Positions 55,096 to 63,370 of a DNA stretch of 64,000 nt are shown here, one piece after another; the first letter of the stretch is position 1, and every line of letters starts with the position of its first letter. The stretch comes from CAVYUC01 sp963771595 (lineage in GTDB: Bacteria; Bacteroidota; Bacteroidia; Bacteroidales; Prolixibacteraceae). The position numbers were made by a program, and so were the translations under genes. The notes beneath the pieces are model-generated. The model saw only the letters and a list, made by a program, of their open reading frames with translations, had not been told where the DNA came from and made no database searches. Where the stretch lies: assembly GCA_963771595.1 (NCBI GenBank), contig CAVYUC010000008.1:186001-250000 (forward strand), in the 5' to 3' direction.

Positions 55096-56424
55096 TTAAA
55101 CTTCAGGGAGTTTCCAGGGTTTACGGTATTCCGGTGTTATAAAATCATTGGCTTCCTTATTGTTGGTAAAGCGGTTATTTTCATCATCCCATTCCAGAAC
55201 AGTGGCACCAATGCGTGCAGCGATATTCGGAATATGCGCATGCAATGCGGCTGCCCTGCCCTTTTCGGGTGTGCATGATGTTTCTTCCCGTGTTTTAATG
55301 CATTTCAGGAAATTATCCACATGAAAGCGGTGTGCATCGGTGCTGCCGTCAAGAGAAACTTCTTCGGTTTTAGGCGCTTTCTTTTCATTGTCCCATTCGG
55401 GGTATAAATGATAGCGGTTGCGGTTGGTAACAATTGTTCCTTTTTCACCAACAAACTCTACTCCGTATGCTGTATCATAGGGTCCCTGTTGAATTCCGGC
55501 AGTCATATTCCAGTTAATTACATAATTATCCTTGGGAAAAATGACATTCATGGTATCGAAAGTTTCCCGATCCATTTTTTGTTTTGAAAGGTTGGCCGCA
55601 TAAGTCACCGTTGTTTTTGGCGGTTCAATCAAATCGCCGGCCCATATGCCCATATCGAGCAGGTGCACGCCCCAATCCGACATCAGGCCGCCGCCATAAT
55701 CCCAGTAGTGGCGCCAGCTTCCATGAAACCGGTTGGGATTGAATGCCCGTTTTGGAGCAGGCCCCAGCCAGAAGTCATAATCCACACCCACTGGCACCGG
55801 CCCGTCTGGTTTGGGTGTGGAACCCAGTCCGTAATTGAAGTTGGCCCAGATGTTTACTTTTCGAAGGGTTCCGATTTCGCCCGATTTTATCAGATTCATG
55901 GAATCGATAAACGTTTTGTTGTCGCGTTGCTGCTGGCCAACCTGTACCACCCGGTTGTAGCGTTTTGCTGCATTAACCATGATGTTGCATTCACCAATGG
56001 TATTGGCCATGGGCTTTTCAACATACACATCTTTCCCGGCCTGGCAGGCCGATACCATTACCAGGCAATGCCAGTGATCCGGAGTACCGATAATAACCGA
56101 ATCGATATCTTTACGTTCCAGGACTTTGCGGAAATCGTGGTACAATTCCGGCATCTGGCTGTAATCGTTTTTTACCGCTTGTGCCCGTTCATTCAGCACA
56201 TTTTCATCCACATCGCAGAGCGCAACACAATTAACCATTCCTGTATCCAGGTGGTGCTTCAAAATACCGAACCCCATATTCCGGCAGCCAATCAGTGCCA
56301 CATTCACCTTGTCAGAAGGTGCAAAACCTGCCGACCATACCTTTTCAGGAATAACAGTGGCCATTCCGATTGCCGAAACAGCCAATGCTGAATTTTTAAT
56401 AAAATTTCTTCTTGATGGATTCAT
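55096..56424 (-). CDS. Tat-exported Gfo/Idh/MocA family oxidoreductase
   Basis: 442 residues from ATG 56424 (MNPSRRNFIKNSALAVSAIG), a textbook twin-arginine signal, so exported with bound cofactor. VNVALIGCRNMGFGILKHHL is the Rossmann motif, DSVIIGTPDHWHCLVMVSAC follows, and VYVEKPMANTIGE carries the catalytic Lys. FHGSWRHYWDYGGGLMSDWG and VHLLDMGIWAGDLIEPPKTT carry the family's secreted-type features. Such Tat proteins in Bacteroidota have been implicated in oxidising glycosides to 3-keto forms. First gene of the six-gene cluster. Confidence 0.87.
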   Translation of the reverse strand: MNPSRRNFIKNSALAVSAIGMATVIPEKVWSAGFAPSDKVNVALIGCRNMGFGILKHHLDTGMVNCVALCDVDENVLNERAQAVKNDYSQMPELYHDFRKVLERKDIDSVIIGTPDHWHCLVMVSACQAGKDVYVEKPMANTIGECNIMVNAAKRYNRVVQVGQQQRDNKTFIDSMNLIKSGEIGTLRKVNIWANFNYGLGSTPKPDGPVPVGVDYDFWLGPAPKRAFNPNRFHGSWRHYWDYGGGLMSDWGVHLLDMGIWAGDLIEPPKTTVTYAANLSKQKMDRETFDTMNVIFPKDNYVINWNMTAGIQQGPYDTAYGVEFVGEKGTIVTNRNRYHLYPEWDNEKKAPKTEEVSLDGSTDAHRFHVDNFLKCIKTREETSCTPEKGRAAALHAHIPNIAARIGATVLEWDDENNRFTNNKEANDFITPEYRKPWKLPEV

Positions 56425-56484
56425 AATCAATTGGTTTAGATGTTAAAAATCAGGAATTAAATCCTGTTCTGATTTTAGTTCATT

Positions 56485-57522
56485 TTATTCCTCATATACC
56501 CATGCACCTGAGCCATTGTTTTTTTCAAAAAAGGAATCCTGTGCCGATAAGGCGTCTGTTTCTGAGGCATAGGTACCAATTCCGATTAAATAATAGTTAC
56601 CCCTTTTTCCCAGGTGAAACGGTTCGTAACCCGCATTTTTTAACTGCTGAAGGTATTTCTCCGCATTTTCTTCATCCTTAAAACTTCCGCCAATCAGGTA
56701 ATATTTTGAACCGGATAAAATATCAGTGACAGCTGGTTCACTTGCAGAAAGAACGGAATCGGTAACTGCTGAATCCGGCAATGATTCAACAATACCGGCA
56801 TCTTCCGATTGGGACGCCACAGGCTGCTGTTGCTGTACATTTACAGAATCAACCTCCGCAGAGGGTTCTTTTTCCTGATTTAAAAAAATATAAATTCCGG
56901 CTGCTGTCAAAGGAATCAGAATAAGCAGCAGCCACAACCAGCTCCTCTTTTTATCTTTATTATTGCTTTCATCGGCATACCAGGGTTCTGTTTTCTCCAC
57001 CGGTTGAAATTCCTGCTCCTGAAATGCTGCTTCTATTTTTTCCTCCGGTGGTAAAACTATTGTTTCTTCCGGTCCTGAAAATGATTCCTCCTGAACACCA
57101 TCTTCAGGTTCATCTTTTAATGACAGGGCTCCCAACCCAAAAGATTCAAGAAGTAAATTATCGTAACCAAAAGCCTCAAACTGAATTTCCTGAGATTCAT
57201 TCAAATGGAGCACACCCAATTTTTCCAGCGTTACCTCTTCACCTTTATCGAGACGGTAAAGAATATCTTCACGTTCTTTTTCTATTTTATTAAGGGCCTC
57301 CAAATGCGTAATATTGTCCTGTAAGGCTACATAGTTTACCAGTAAATTATCATTGTTCCTGATTTTCGGATTAAATGAAATTTCTGTGGAAGGAGGAAGT
57401 ATCTCATCGTTTTCCCTGTTTATCTGAGCAGGTTTATATCCCGCGATAAAAGCCCCGAGTCCGGGAACAATTACGGTTTCAAATTCCGGTAATAACCGAC
57501 TAATGTGCAATCCTAAATTCAA
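56485..57522 (-). CDS. HU-CCDC81-like and SPOR domain membrane protein
   Basis: 345 residues. The N-terminal part (about 1-130) reads LGLHISRLLPEFETVIVPGLGAFIAGYKPA and VTLEKLGVLHLNESQEIQFE, the two prokaryotic CCDC81-like HU domains. A single transmembrane helix at about 195-215 (SWLWLLLILIPLTAAGIYIF) is followed by a polar linker and a C-terminal SPOR domain at about 270-345 (KYYLIGGSFKDEENAEKYLQ) that binds denuded glycan strands of peptidoglycan at division sites. It may tie the cell-wall division apparatus to an HU-like cytosolic part. It is divergent from ugd across a 300-nt gap. Confidence 0.85.
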   Translation of the reverse strand: MNLGLHISRLLPEFETVIVPGLGAFIAGYKPAQINRENDEILPPSTEISFNPKIRNNDNLLVNYVALQDNITHLEALNKIEKEREDILYRLDKGEEVTLEKLGVLHLNESQEIQFEAFGYDNLLLESFGLGALSLKDEPEDGVQEESFSGPEETIVLPPEEKIEAAFQEQEFQPVEKTEPWYADESNNKDKKRSWLWLLLILIPLTAAGIYIFLNQEKEPSAEVDSVNVQQQQPVASQSEDAGIVESLPDSAVTDSVLSASEPAVTDILSGSKYYLIGGSFKDEENAEKYLQQLKNAGYEPFHLGKRGNYYLIGIGTYASETDALSAQDSFFEKNNGSGAWVYEE

Positions 57523-57822
57523 AATTTAAATATTTAAATATTTTTTGCAAAAAGATAAATAAAATACGTGTCGAAAATACGAATATTAGCTGCCAAAAGC
57601 AACGTGCACTATCAAATTGCATAAACAAAGAAGCGCTTTTACCGTTTTTTGTAAACAGGAATATCAACCCGTTCAGACAAATATTTTTGACGTCATTTCA
57701 AAATGTGCTACTTTTGAATGCGGTAATTTAAAGTGAATTCAGAATCTCTTTTTTTTGAGACTGACGTAAATACATCTCCGGATGAATTCCACAGAAATAA
57801 GAATTAAAAAAAATTTATTCAA
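57523..57822. other. 300-nt divergent intergenic region upstream of ugd
   Basis: No gene seen. The right half contains the ugd promoter (57686-57716); the left part is AT-rich and has no site for the minus-strand gene that I can defend. Confidence 0.5.
57686..57716 (+). promoter_or_regulatory. Bacteroidota-type promoter for the ugd run
   Basis: TTTG at 57686-57689, 19 nt, TACTTTTG at 57709-57716: an exact -33/-7 match, leaving a leader of about 100 nt before the ATG at 57823. Confidence 0.65.
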
Positions 57823-59151
57823 ATGAAAATATCAGTTGTTGGAACAGGATACGTGGGTTTGGTTACCGGAACCTGTTTTGCTGAAACAGGCGTGAATGTT
57901 GCCTGCGTTGACATCAATGAGCAAAAAATTGAAATGCTGAATAACGGACGCATACCAATTTACGAACCGGGGCTTGAAGATATCTACCTGCGAAATGTGG
58001 AAAAAGGACGTTTATCCTTTACAACCAATTTAGAAACCAGCCTCCAGAATGCGGATGCCGTTTTTATTGCAGTTGGAACCCCACCCGGTGAGGATGGCAG
58101 CGCCGACCTTCAATATGTTCTTTCGGTAGCTTCAGAAATTGGAAAAGTTATGGATCATTATCTTGTGGTGGTTACCAAAAGTACGGTCCCCGTGGGTACT
58201 TCAAAAAAGGTACAGGATAAAGTTCAGGAAGAACTGGATAAACGCGGAGTGGATTTGACTTTCGATGTGGCATCCAATCCCGAATTTTTAAAAGAAGGAA
58301 ATGCTGTGGAAGATTTTCTGAAACCCGACCGCATTATTGTTGGCACCAATTCGGAACGTGCAGAAAAAGTAATAACACGATTGTACAAACCATTTTTACT
58401 CAACGGTCACCCCATAATTTTCATGGATGTTGTTTCTTCTGAAATGACGAAATACACTGCAAATGCCATGCTTGCCACAAAAATCAGCTTTATGAACGAT
58501 ATCGCCAACTTTTGCGAAATTGTTGGGGCTGATGTTAATTCAGTTAGAAAAGGGATTGGATCGGATGCGCGCATTGGACACAAATTTATTTATCCGGGAA
58601 CCGGTTATGGTGGCTCCTGTTTTCCGAAAGATGTGCAGGCCCTTATTCGTACTGCCGACGAAAAAGGATATTCACTCGATATACTGAAAGCCGTGGAAAA
58701 GGTGAATTACAGGCAAAAATCTGTTTTGTTTACTAAAATTAAAACACATTTTAAGGGCGAATTGAAAGGAAAGAAAATAGCCATCTGGGGTTTGGCCTTC
58801 AAACCCAAAACCGATGACATGCGTGAAGCCCCTTCTCTGGTAATAATCAATCACCTTGTGGATGAAGGAGCAGAAGTTGTTGCTTATGATCCGGTTGCCA
58901 TGGAAGAGGCAAAACGGGTATTGGGAAACAAAATTTTATTCGCCAAAGATGAATACGATGCCTGCATTGATGCTGATGCATTGATTCTCGTGACAGAATG
59001 GCCTGAATTCAGAATGCCTAATTTCAGGGTGATGGAAAAGTTACTAAAAAACAAACTTATTTTTGACGGACGGAATATTTATGATCCCGAAGAAATGGAC
59101 GAATGTGGATTTACCTATTACAGCATTGGAAGAGCAAATGTTATTCACTAA
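57823..59151 (+). CDS. ugd: UDP-glucose 6-dehydrogenase
   Basis: Oxidises UDP-glucose to UDP-glucuronate with two NAD. 442 residues. VVGTGYVGLVTGTCFAETG is the NAD motif, AVFIAVGTPPGEDGSADLQY, VTKSTVPVGTSKKVQ and NPEFLKEGNAVEDFLKPDRI follow, and the catalytic Cys lies in GTGYGGSCFPKDVQAL. The C-terminal domain shows KIAIWGLAFKPKTDDMREAP. It feeds UDP-glucuronate to Uxs, 29 nt downstream. A WbpA-like UDP-GlcNAc 6-dehydrogenase role cannot be entirely excluded, but the sequence is TuaD/Ugd type. Confidence 0.94.
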   Translation: MKISVVGTGYVGLVTGTCFAETGVNVACVDINEQKIEMLNNGRIPIYEPGLEDIYLRNVEKGRLSFTTNLETSLQNADAVFIAVGTPPGEDGSADLQYVLSVASEIGKVMDHYLVVVTKSTVPVGTSKKVQDKVQEELDKRGVDLTFDVASNPEFLKEGNAVEDFLKPDRIIVGTNSERAEKVITRLYKPFLLNGHPIIFMDVVSSEMTKYTANAMLATKISFMNDIANFCEIVGADVNSVRKGIGSDARIGHKFIYPGTGYGGSCFPKDVQALIRTADEKGYSLDILKAVEKVNYRQKSVLFTKIKTHFKGELKGKKIAIWGLAFKPKTDDMREAPSLVIINHLVDEGAEVVAYDPVAMEEAKRVLGNKILFAKDEYDACIDADALILVTEWPEFRMPNFRVMEKLLKNKLIFDGRNIYDPEEMDECGFTYYSIGRANVIH

Positions 59152-59180
59152 ATTTTTATACGAATTAATCCGGGTGTTAT

Positions 59181-60125
59181 ATGAAAAGAATATTGATTAC
59201 AGGTGGTGCAGGCTTTGTTGGATCGCATCTGTGTGAACGGCTGATAAATGAAGGAAATGAAGTTATTTGCCTTGATAATTTTTTTACCGGCAAGAAGAGT
59301 AAAATTGTTCATTTAATTGATCATCCTTATTTCGAACTGGTGCGACATGATGTAATTATGCCTTATTATGTTGAAGTAGATGAAATTTACAACCTGGCTT
59401 GTCCGGCCTCTCCGGTGCATTACCAGTACAATCCTATCAAAACCATCAAAACTTCGGTAATGGGAGCCATCAACATGCTGGGCCTGGCCAAACGAACGCA
59501 GGCAAAAATTCTGCAGGCATCAACCAGTGAGGTCTACGGGGATCCGGAACAACACCCGCAACCTGAAAGTTACTGGGGTCATGTGAATCCCATTGGCATC
59601 CGCTCCTGTTACGATGAAGGGAAACGATGTGCTGAATCGTTATTTATCAATTACTACATCCAAAATCAGGTAAATATTAAAATCATCAGAATATTCAATA
59701 CATACGGACCAAAAATGGAACCCGACGACGGGCGCGTGGTTTCCAACTTTATCATTCAGGCACTTCAAAACAAGGAAATTACCATTTTTGGCGATGGAAA
59801 ACAAACCCGCAGCTTTCAGTATGTCAGTGATTTACTTGAAGGAATGATTCGGATGATGAAAACAGACAAATCCATTACCGGTCCAATCAATATCGGGAAT
59901 CCTGGCGAATTTACCATGCTTGAACTGGCACATGAAATTATAGATTTAACCGGTTCAAAATCCAAAATAACTTATCTTCCTTTACCTGCCGATGATCCTA
60001 CACAACGTAAACCGGATATTAAAGTAGCCAGGGAAAAGCTGAATGGCTGGGAACCTGTTGTTCCACTTCGCGAAGGATTGCAAAAAACAATAGATTATTT
60101 CGACCAGCTGCTGCGGGAACAGTAA
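59181..60125 (+). CDS. uxs: UDP-glucuronate decarboxylase (UDP-xylose synthase)
   Basis: Converts UDP-glucuronate to UDP-xylose. 314 residues. ILITGGAGFVGSHLCERLIN is the NAD motif, then ICLDNFFTGKKSKI, DEIYNLACPASPVHYQYNPI (family-specific CPASP), ASTSEVYGDPEQHPQPESYW and CYDEGKRCAESL, where the catalytic Tyr and Lys are four apart. RIFNTYGPKMEPDDGRVVSN and GDGKQTRSFQYVSDL follow. Length and motifs are the canonical decarboxylase. Confidence 0.95.
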   Translation: MKRILITGGAGFVGSHLCERLINEGNEVICLDNFFTGKKSKIVHLIDHPYFELVRHDVIMPYYVEVDEIYNLACPASPVHYQYNPIKTIKTSVMGAINMLGLAKRTQAKILQASTSEVYGDPEQHPQPESYWGHVNPIGIRSCYDEGKRCAESLFINYYIQNQVNIKIIRIFNTYGPKMEPDDGRVVSNFIIQALQNKEITIFGDGKQTRSFQYVSDLLEGMIRMMKTDKSITGPINIGNPGEFTMLELAHEIIDLTGSKSKITYLPLPADDPTQRKPDIKVAREKLNGWEPVVPLREGLQKTIDYFDQLLREQ

Positions 60126-60227
60126 TTTGAAAAAGTACATTTTATAAGAATAGTTTATTTTTCGCTTCACAATCGCCACCGGAAATTCCGATTGGCTTTA
60201 TTTTCTTAATTTTGGAAAAAACTGAAA

Positions 60228-61256
60228 ATGGCATATAAGATATTGGTTACCGGCGGAACCGGATATATTGGCTCACACACTGTTGTTGAACTTCAAAATT
60301 CAGGTTACGAAGTAATTGTTGTGGATAACCTTTCCAATTCATCAATTGAAGTGCTGGACAGCATTTCCAAAATTACAGCCATCCATCCGGTTTTTGAAAA
60401 ATTTGATTTGGCCGATCAGGAAAAAACAGATGATTTTTTTCAGCGAAATACTGGCATTGATGCCGTTATTCATTTTGCAGCATCAAAAGCAGTTGGCGAA
60501 TCGGTGCAAAAACCGCTGCTGTATTACCGCAATAATCTCGTTTCGTTATTGAACGTTTTGGAAGGGCAGGTAAAATATAATATCCCGAACCTGGTGTTTT
60601 CATCGTCCTGCACCGTGTACGGACAACCGGAGGAATTGCCGGTTACGGAACAAACTCCCAGGCAGGAAGCAGAATCTCCCTATGGAAATACTAAAAAAGT
60701 GAACGAAGATATCATGCGCGACGCCATAGTTGCCCATCCCCAGTTAAAAGGTATTGCACTTCGTTATTTTAATCCCATAGGTGCCCACCCCTCTGCGTTG
60801 ATTGGCGAATTACCGCTGGGTGTTCCGCAAAACCTTGTTCCGTTCATCACCCAAACTGCTGCCGGATTACGCGAACAATTGCGGGTTTTTGGAAACGATT
60901 ACAATACTCCGGATGGTTCGGCAATCCGCGATTACATTAATGTAATTGACTTGGCCAAAGCACATGTGATCGCCATTGAACGTTTGCTAAAAGGGAAAAA
61001 TAAAGAGGGTTACGAAATTTTCAATCTGGGTACCGGAAATGGGCTATCAGTTCTGGAAATTATTAACAATTTTGAAAAAGCTACCGGCATAAAGCTGAAT
61101 TATAAAATAGTTGATCGCCGTGCCGGTGATATAGAAAAAATTTGGGCTGACACTACTTACGCAAATCAGGAATTAGGCTGGAAAGCTGAAAAGGGGCTTG
61201 AAGAAACACTGCTTTCGGCATGGCACTGGGAAAAGCGCGTAAGGGGAATCAGGTAA
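60228..61256 (+). CDS. galE: UDP-glucose 4-epimerase
   Basis: Interconverts UDP-glucose and UDP-galactose. 342 residues, the family's standard length. ILVTGGTGYIGSHTVVELQN, VVDNLSNSSIEVLDSI, VIHFAASKAVGESVQKPLLY, SSSCTVYGQPEELPVTEQTP, and the catalytic YGNTK. RYFNPIGAHPSALIGE and DGSAIRDYINVIDLAKAHV complete the pattern. A TAATTTTG element at 60207-60214 suggests it may have its own promoter, though no matching -33 box was found. Confidence 0.96.
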   Translation: MAYKILVTGGTGYIGSHTVVELQNSGYEVIVVDNLSNSSIEVLDSISKITAIHPVFEKFDLADQEKTDDFFQRNTGIDAVIHFAASKAVGESVQKPLLYYRNNLVSLLNVLEGQVKYNIPNLVFSSSCTVYGQPEELPVTEQTPRQEAESPYGNTKKVNEDIMRDAIVAHPQLKGIALRYFNPIGAHPSALIGELPLGVPQNLVPFITQTAAGLREQLRVFGNDYNTPDGSAIRDYINVIDLAKAHVIAIERLLKGKNKEGYEIFNLGTGNGLSVLEIINNFEKATGIKLNYKIVDRRAGDIEKIWADTTYANQELGWKAEKGLEETLLSAWHWEKRVRGIR

Positions 61257-61305
61257 ACAATAAATATAAAGGTGCATGCGTTTTTTAGGGTAAAAATCTT
61301 AAAAT

Positions 61306-61812
61306 GTGCAAAAGCTAACCTGCTTACTCCTTCTATGTTATCTTTTATTACCAGTGTTCTCCACTGCACAAAATGCGCCGTTATATCTGTCGTTTGAAGG
61401 AGGTGGAAACGGGCTGATTGCTTCAGCAAACATCGGCAGGCCCATCATCATCAATCAACGTTTTAAAGTTAATTTTCAAACCGGTCTGGGCTGGGCGCCT
61501 AAAATAGCAAAACCACAATCCGTCTTCACTATTCCAGGACAACTAACCTGCAATTTTGGCGAAAATGGAATGTATCTGGAAGCTGGCGCCGGTTTAACCC
61601 TTATTCCCAAAAGTAAGTTGCACACTGAGGAATTGGCCGACGGAAAAAGTGAGTTGTATATTTCTCCGATTATCGGATTTCGGCATGAATCCTCGAACTG
61701 GTTTGGAAGAATTTATGCCTGTCCACTTTTTCATATAAACGGCGAACATATTTATGATCCGGTTACAAAAGATTTTATAAATTTCGGTATAGGGATTGGT
61801 ACAATACTTTAA
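61306..61812 (+). CDS. Small exported protein, probable outer-membrane type, unknown function
   Basis: 168 residues. The frame opens at a GTG at 61306, after an in-frame TAA at 61300-61302; the ATG at 61304 is out of frame. The signal peptide is clear (CLLLLCYLLLPVFSTAQ). The mature part alternates polar and hydrophobic residues (YLSFEGGGNGLIASANIG, GMYLEAGAGLTLIPKSK) and ends FGIGIGTIL, suggesting a small beta barrel or porin-like fold. No named family recognised. It sits between galE and rfbB. Confidence 0.65.
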   Translation: MQKLTCLLLLCYLLLPVFSTAQNAPLYLSFEGGGNGLIASANIGRPIIINQRFKVNFQTGLGWAPKIAKPQSVFTIPGQLTCNFGENGMYLEAGAGLTLIPKSKLHTEELADGKSELYISPIIGFRHESSNWFGRIYACPLFHINGEHIYDPVTKDFINFGIGIGTIL

Positions 61813-61852
61813 TTTTAAAAATGATTTTCTAATTTCACCCAAAATATAAAAA

Positions 61853-62899
61853 ATGAAAATATTAATTACCGGTGGTGCCGGATTTATTGGTTCCCATGTT
61901 GTCCGGCTGTTTATTGAAAAATACCCGGATTATCAAATTGTCAATCTTGACAAATTAACTTACGCCGGAAATCTGGCCAACCTAACAGATATTGAGAACA
62001 AACCAAACTACAGTTTTATAAAAGGCGATATTGTGGACGGGGATTTTATCCTGAAATTATTTGAAAAATATCAGTTTGACGGAGTAATTCATCTGGCCGC
62101 CGAATCGCATGTTGACCGGTCGATTGCCAACCCCACCGAATTTGTTTTTACCAATGTTATTGGTACGGTTAACCTGTTAAATGCAGCCAAACATATCTGG
62201 AAAGACGCTGCCGGTAAAAAATTCTACCACATTTCCACCGATGAAGTTTACGGTTCTTTGGGCGATGAAGGAATGTTTACCGAAGAAACACGATACGATC
62301 CACACAGTCCGTATTCCGCATCAAAAGCAAGTTCCGACCATTTTGTCCGGGCATACACAGACACATTTGGATTGCCTGCAGTTATTTCAAACTGCTCAAA
62401 CAATTATGGTTCATTCCAGTTCCCCGAAAAGCTGATTCCATTGTTTATCAACAACATTAAAAACAAAAAACCGCTGCCGGTTTACGGGAAAGGTGAAAAT
62501 GTGCGCGACTGGCTGTGGGTAGTTGATCATGCACGCGCCATTGATACTATTTTTCACAAGGGCAAAATTGGCGAAACCTACAACATTGGAGGATTCAATG
62601 AATGGAAAAATATTGATCTTATCCGGACGATGTGCCGGATTATGGATGAAAAACTGGGTCGCGGTAAAGGAGAATCGGAACAATTGATAACCTATGTTAA
62701 AGATCGTGCCGGTCATGATTTGCGGTATGCAATTGACGCTACAAAAATTAAAAACGAACTGGGCTGGGAACCTTCGCTGCAATTTGAGGAAGGTATCAGT
62801 AAAACCATTGACTGGTATCTTGAAAACGAAGAGTGGATGGAAAATGTAACTTCGGGCGACTATCAAAAATATTACGAGGAACAGTACGAAAAGAGATAA
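61853..62899 (+). CDS. rfbB: dTDP-glucose 4,6-dehydratase
   Basis: Makes dTDP-4-keto-6-deoxyglucose, precursor of dTDP-rhamnose and other deoxysugars. 348 residues. ILITGGAGFIGSHVVRLFIE, NLDKLTYAGNLANLTDI (RmlB signature), HLAAESHVDRSIANPTEFVF, HISTDEVYGSLGDEGMFTEE, catalytic YSASKASSD, and GSFQFPEKLIPLFINN. RDWLWVVDHARAID and RAGHDLRYAIDATKI follow. RfbA, RfbC and RfbD are not in the window. Confidence 0.95.
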   Translation: MKILITGGAGFIGSHVVRLFIEKYPDYQIVNLDKLTYAGNLANLTDIENKPNYSFIKGDIVDGDFILKLFEKYQFDGVIHLAAESHVDRSIANPTEFVFTNVIGTVNLLNAAKHIWKDAAGKKFYHISTDEVYGSLGDEGMFTEETRYDPHSPYSASKASSDHFVRAYTDTFGLPAVISNCSNNYGSFQFPEKLIPLFINNIKNKKPLPVYGKGENVRDWLWVVDHARAIDTIFHKGKIGETYNIGGFNEWKNIDLIRTMCRIMDEKLGRGKGESEQLITYVKDRAGHDLRYAIDATKIKNELGWEPSLQFEEGISKTIDWYLENEEWMENVTSGDYQKYYEEQYEKR

Positions 62900-62932
62900 T
62901 TTTTTATAAACCGGCAGATTAAAAAAATCATT

Positions 62933-63277
62933 ATGCCATACAATGAATATCTTGCTGATCGTGTCCGTAACTCCCTGAAAGAAACAAAAACCGGTTTCGA
63001 AGAAAAGAAAATGTTTGGCGGCATCTGTTTTTTGGTGGATGACAAAATGTGTGTTGGAATAATAAAAGAAGAATTGATGGTACGAGTTGATCCCGCACTC
63101 CAGGAAATACTGCTGGCACATGAAAATTGCCGCCCAATGGATTTTACAAAACAATCCATGAAAGGCTTTCTTTTTGTGCAGCCTGAAGGTGTTGACATGG
63201 ATGAAGACCTGGACAAATGGATAGAACTCTGCCTTGAATTCAACCCAAATGCCAAATCAAGCAAAAAGAAAAAATGA
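62933..63277 (+). CDS. TfoX N-terminal domain protein
   Basis: 114-residue protein of the TfoX/Sxy N-terminal family. MPYNEYLADRVRNSLKETK, EEKKMFGGICFLVDDKMCVG and ELMVRVDPALQEILLAHENC carry the MFGG turn of the family, and the tail is Lys-rich. The full competence regulator also has a C-terminal domain, absent here; stand-alone N-terminal proteins are common and their role is uncertain. Confidence 0.85.
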   Translation: MPYNEYLADRVRNSLKETKTGFEEKKMFGGICFLVDDKMCVGIIKEELMVRVDPALQEILLAHENCRPMDFTKQSMKGFLFVQPEGVDMDEDLDKWIELCLEFNPNAKSSKKKK

Positions 63278-63310
63278 AACACCGATGTATCTGGTTTAAT
63301 AGTGTGCAAA

Positions 63311-63350
63311 AAAAAGATGGTGAGCTTTTTGAAAAGTTCACCATCTTTTT
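63311..63350. terminator. Bidirectional terminator between tfoX-N and the helicase gene
   Basis: Near-perfect palindrome: AAAAAGATGGTGA pairs with TCACCATCTTTTT and the pairing continues inward through CTTTT/AAAAG (one G-T wobble). The convergent genes end 34 nt and 21 nt away. Confidence 0.88.
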
Positions 63351-63370
63351 AAAAAGAAGTTCAGGTTAAA

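Noticed and set aside
57823..62899. Treating ugd, uxs, galE, the exported protein and rfbB as a capsule operon with its own polymerase
   Set aside because: Only nucleotide-sugar enzymes and one unknown protein are present; no glycosyltransferase, flippase or polymerase in this run, so it is only a precursor-supply group.
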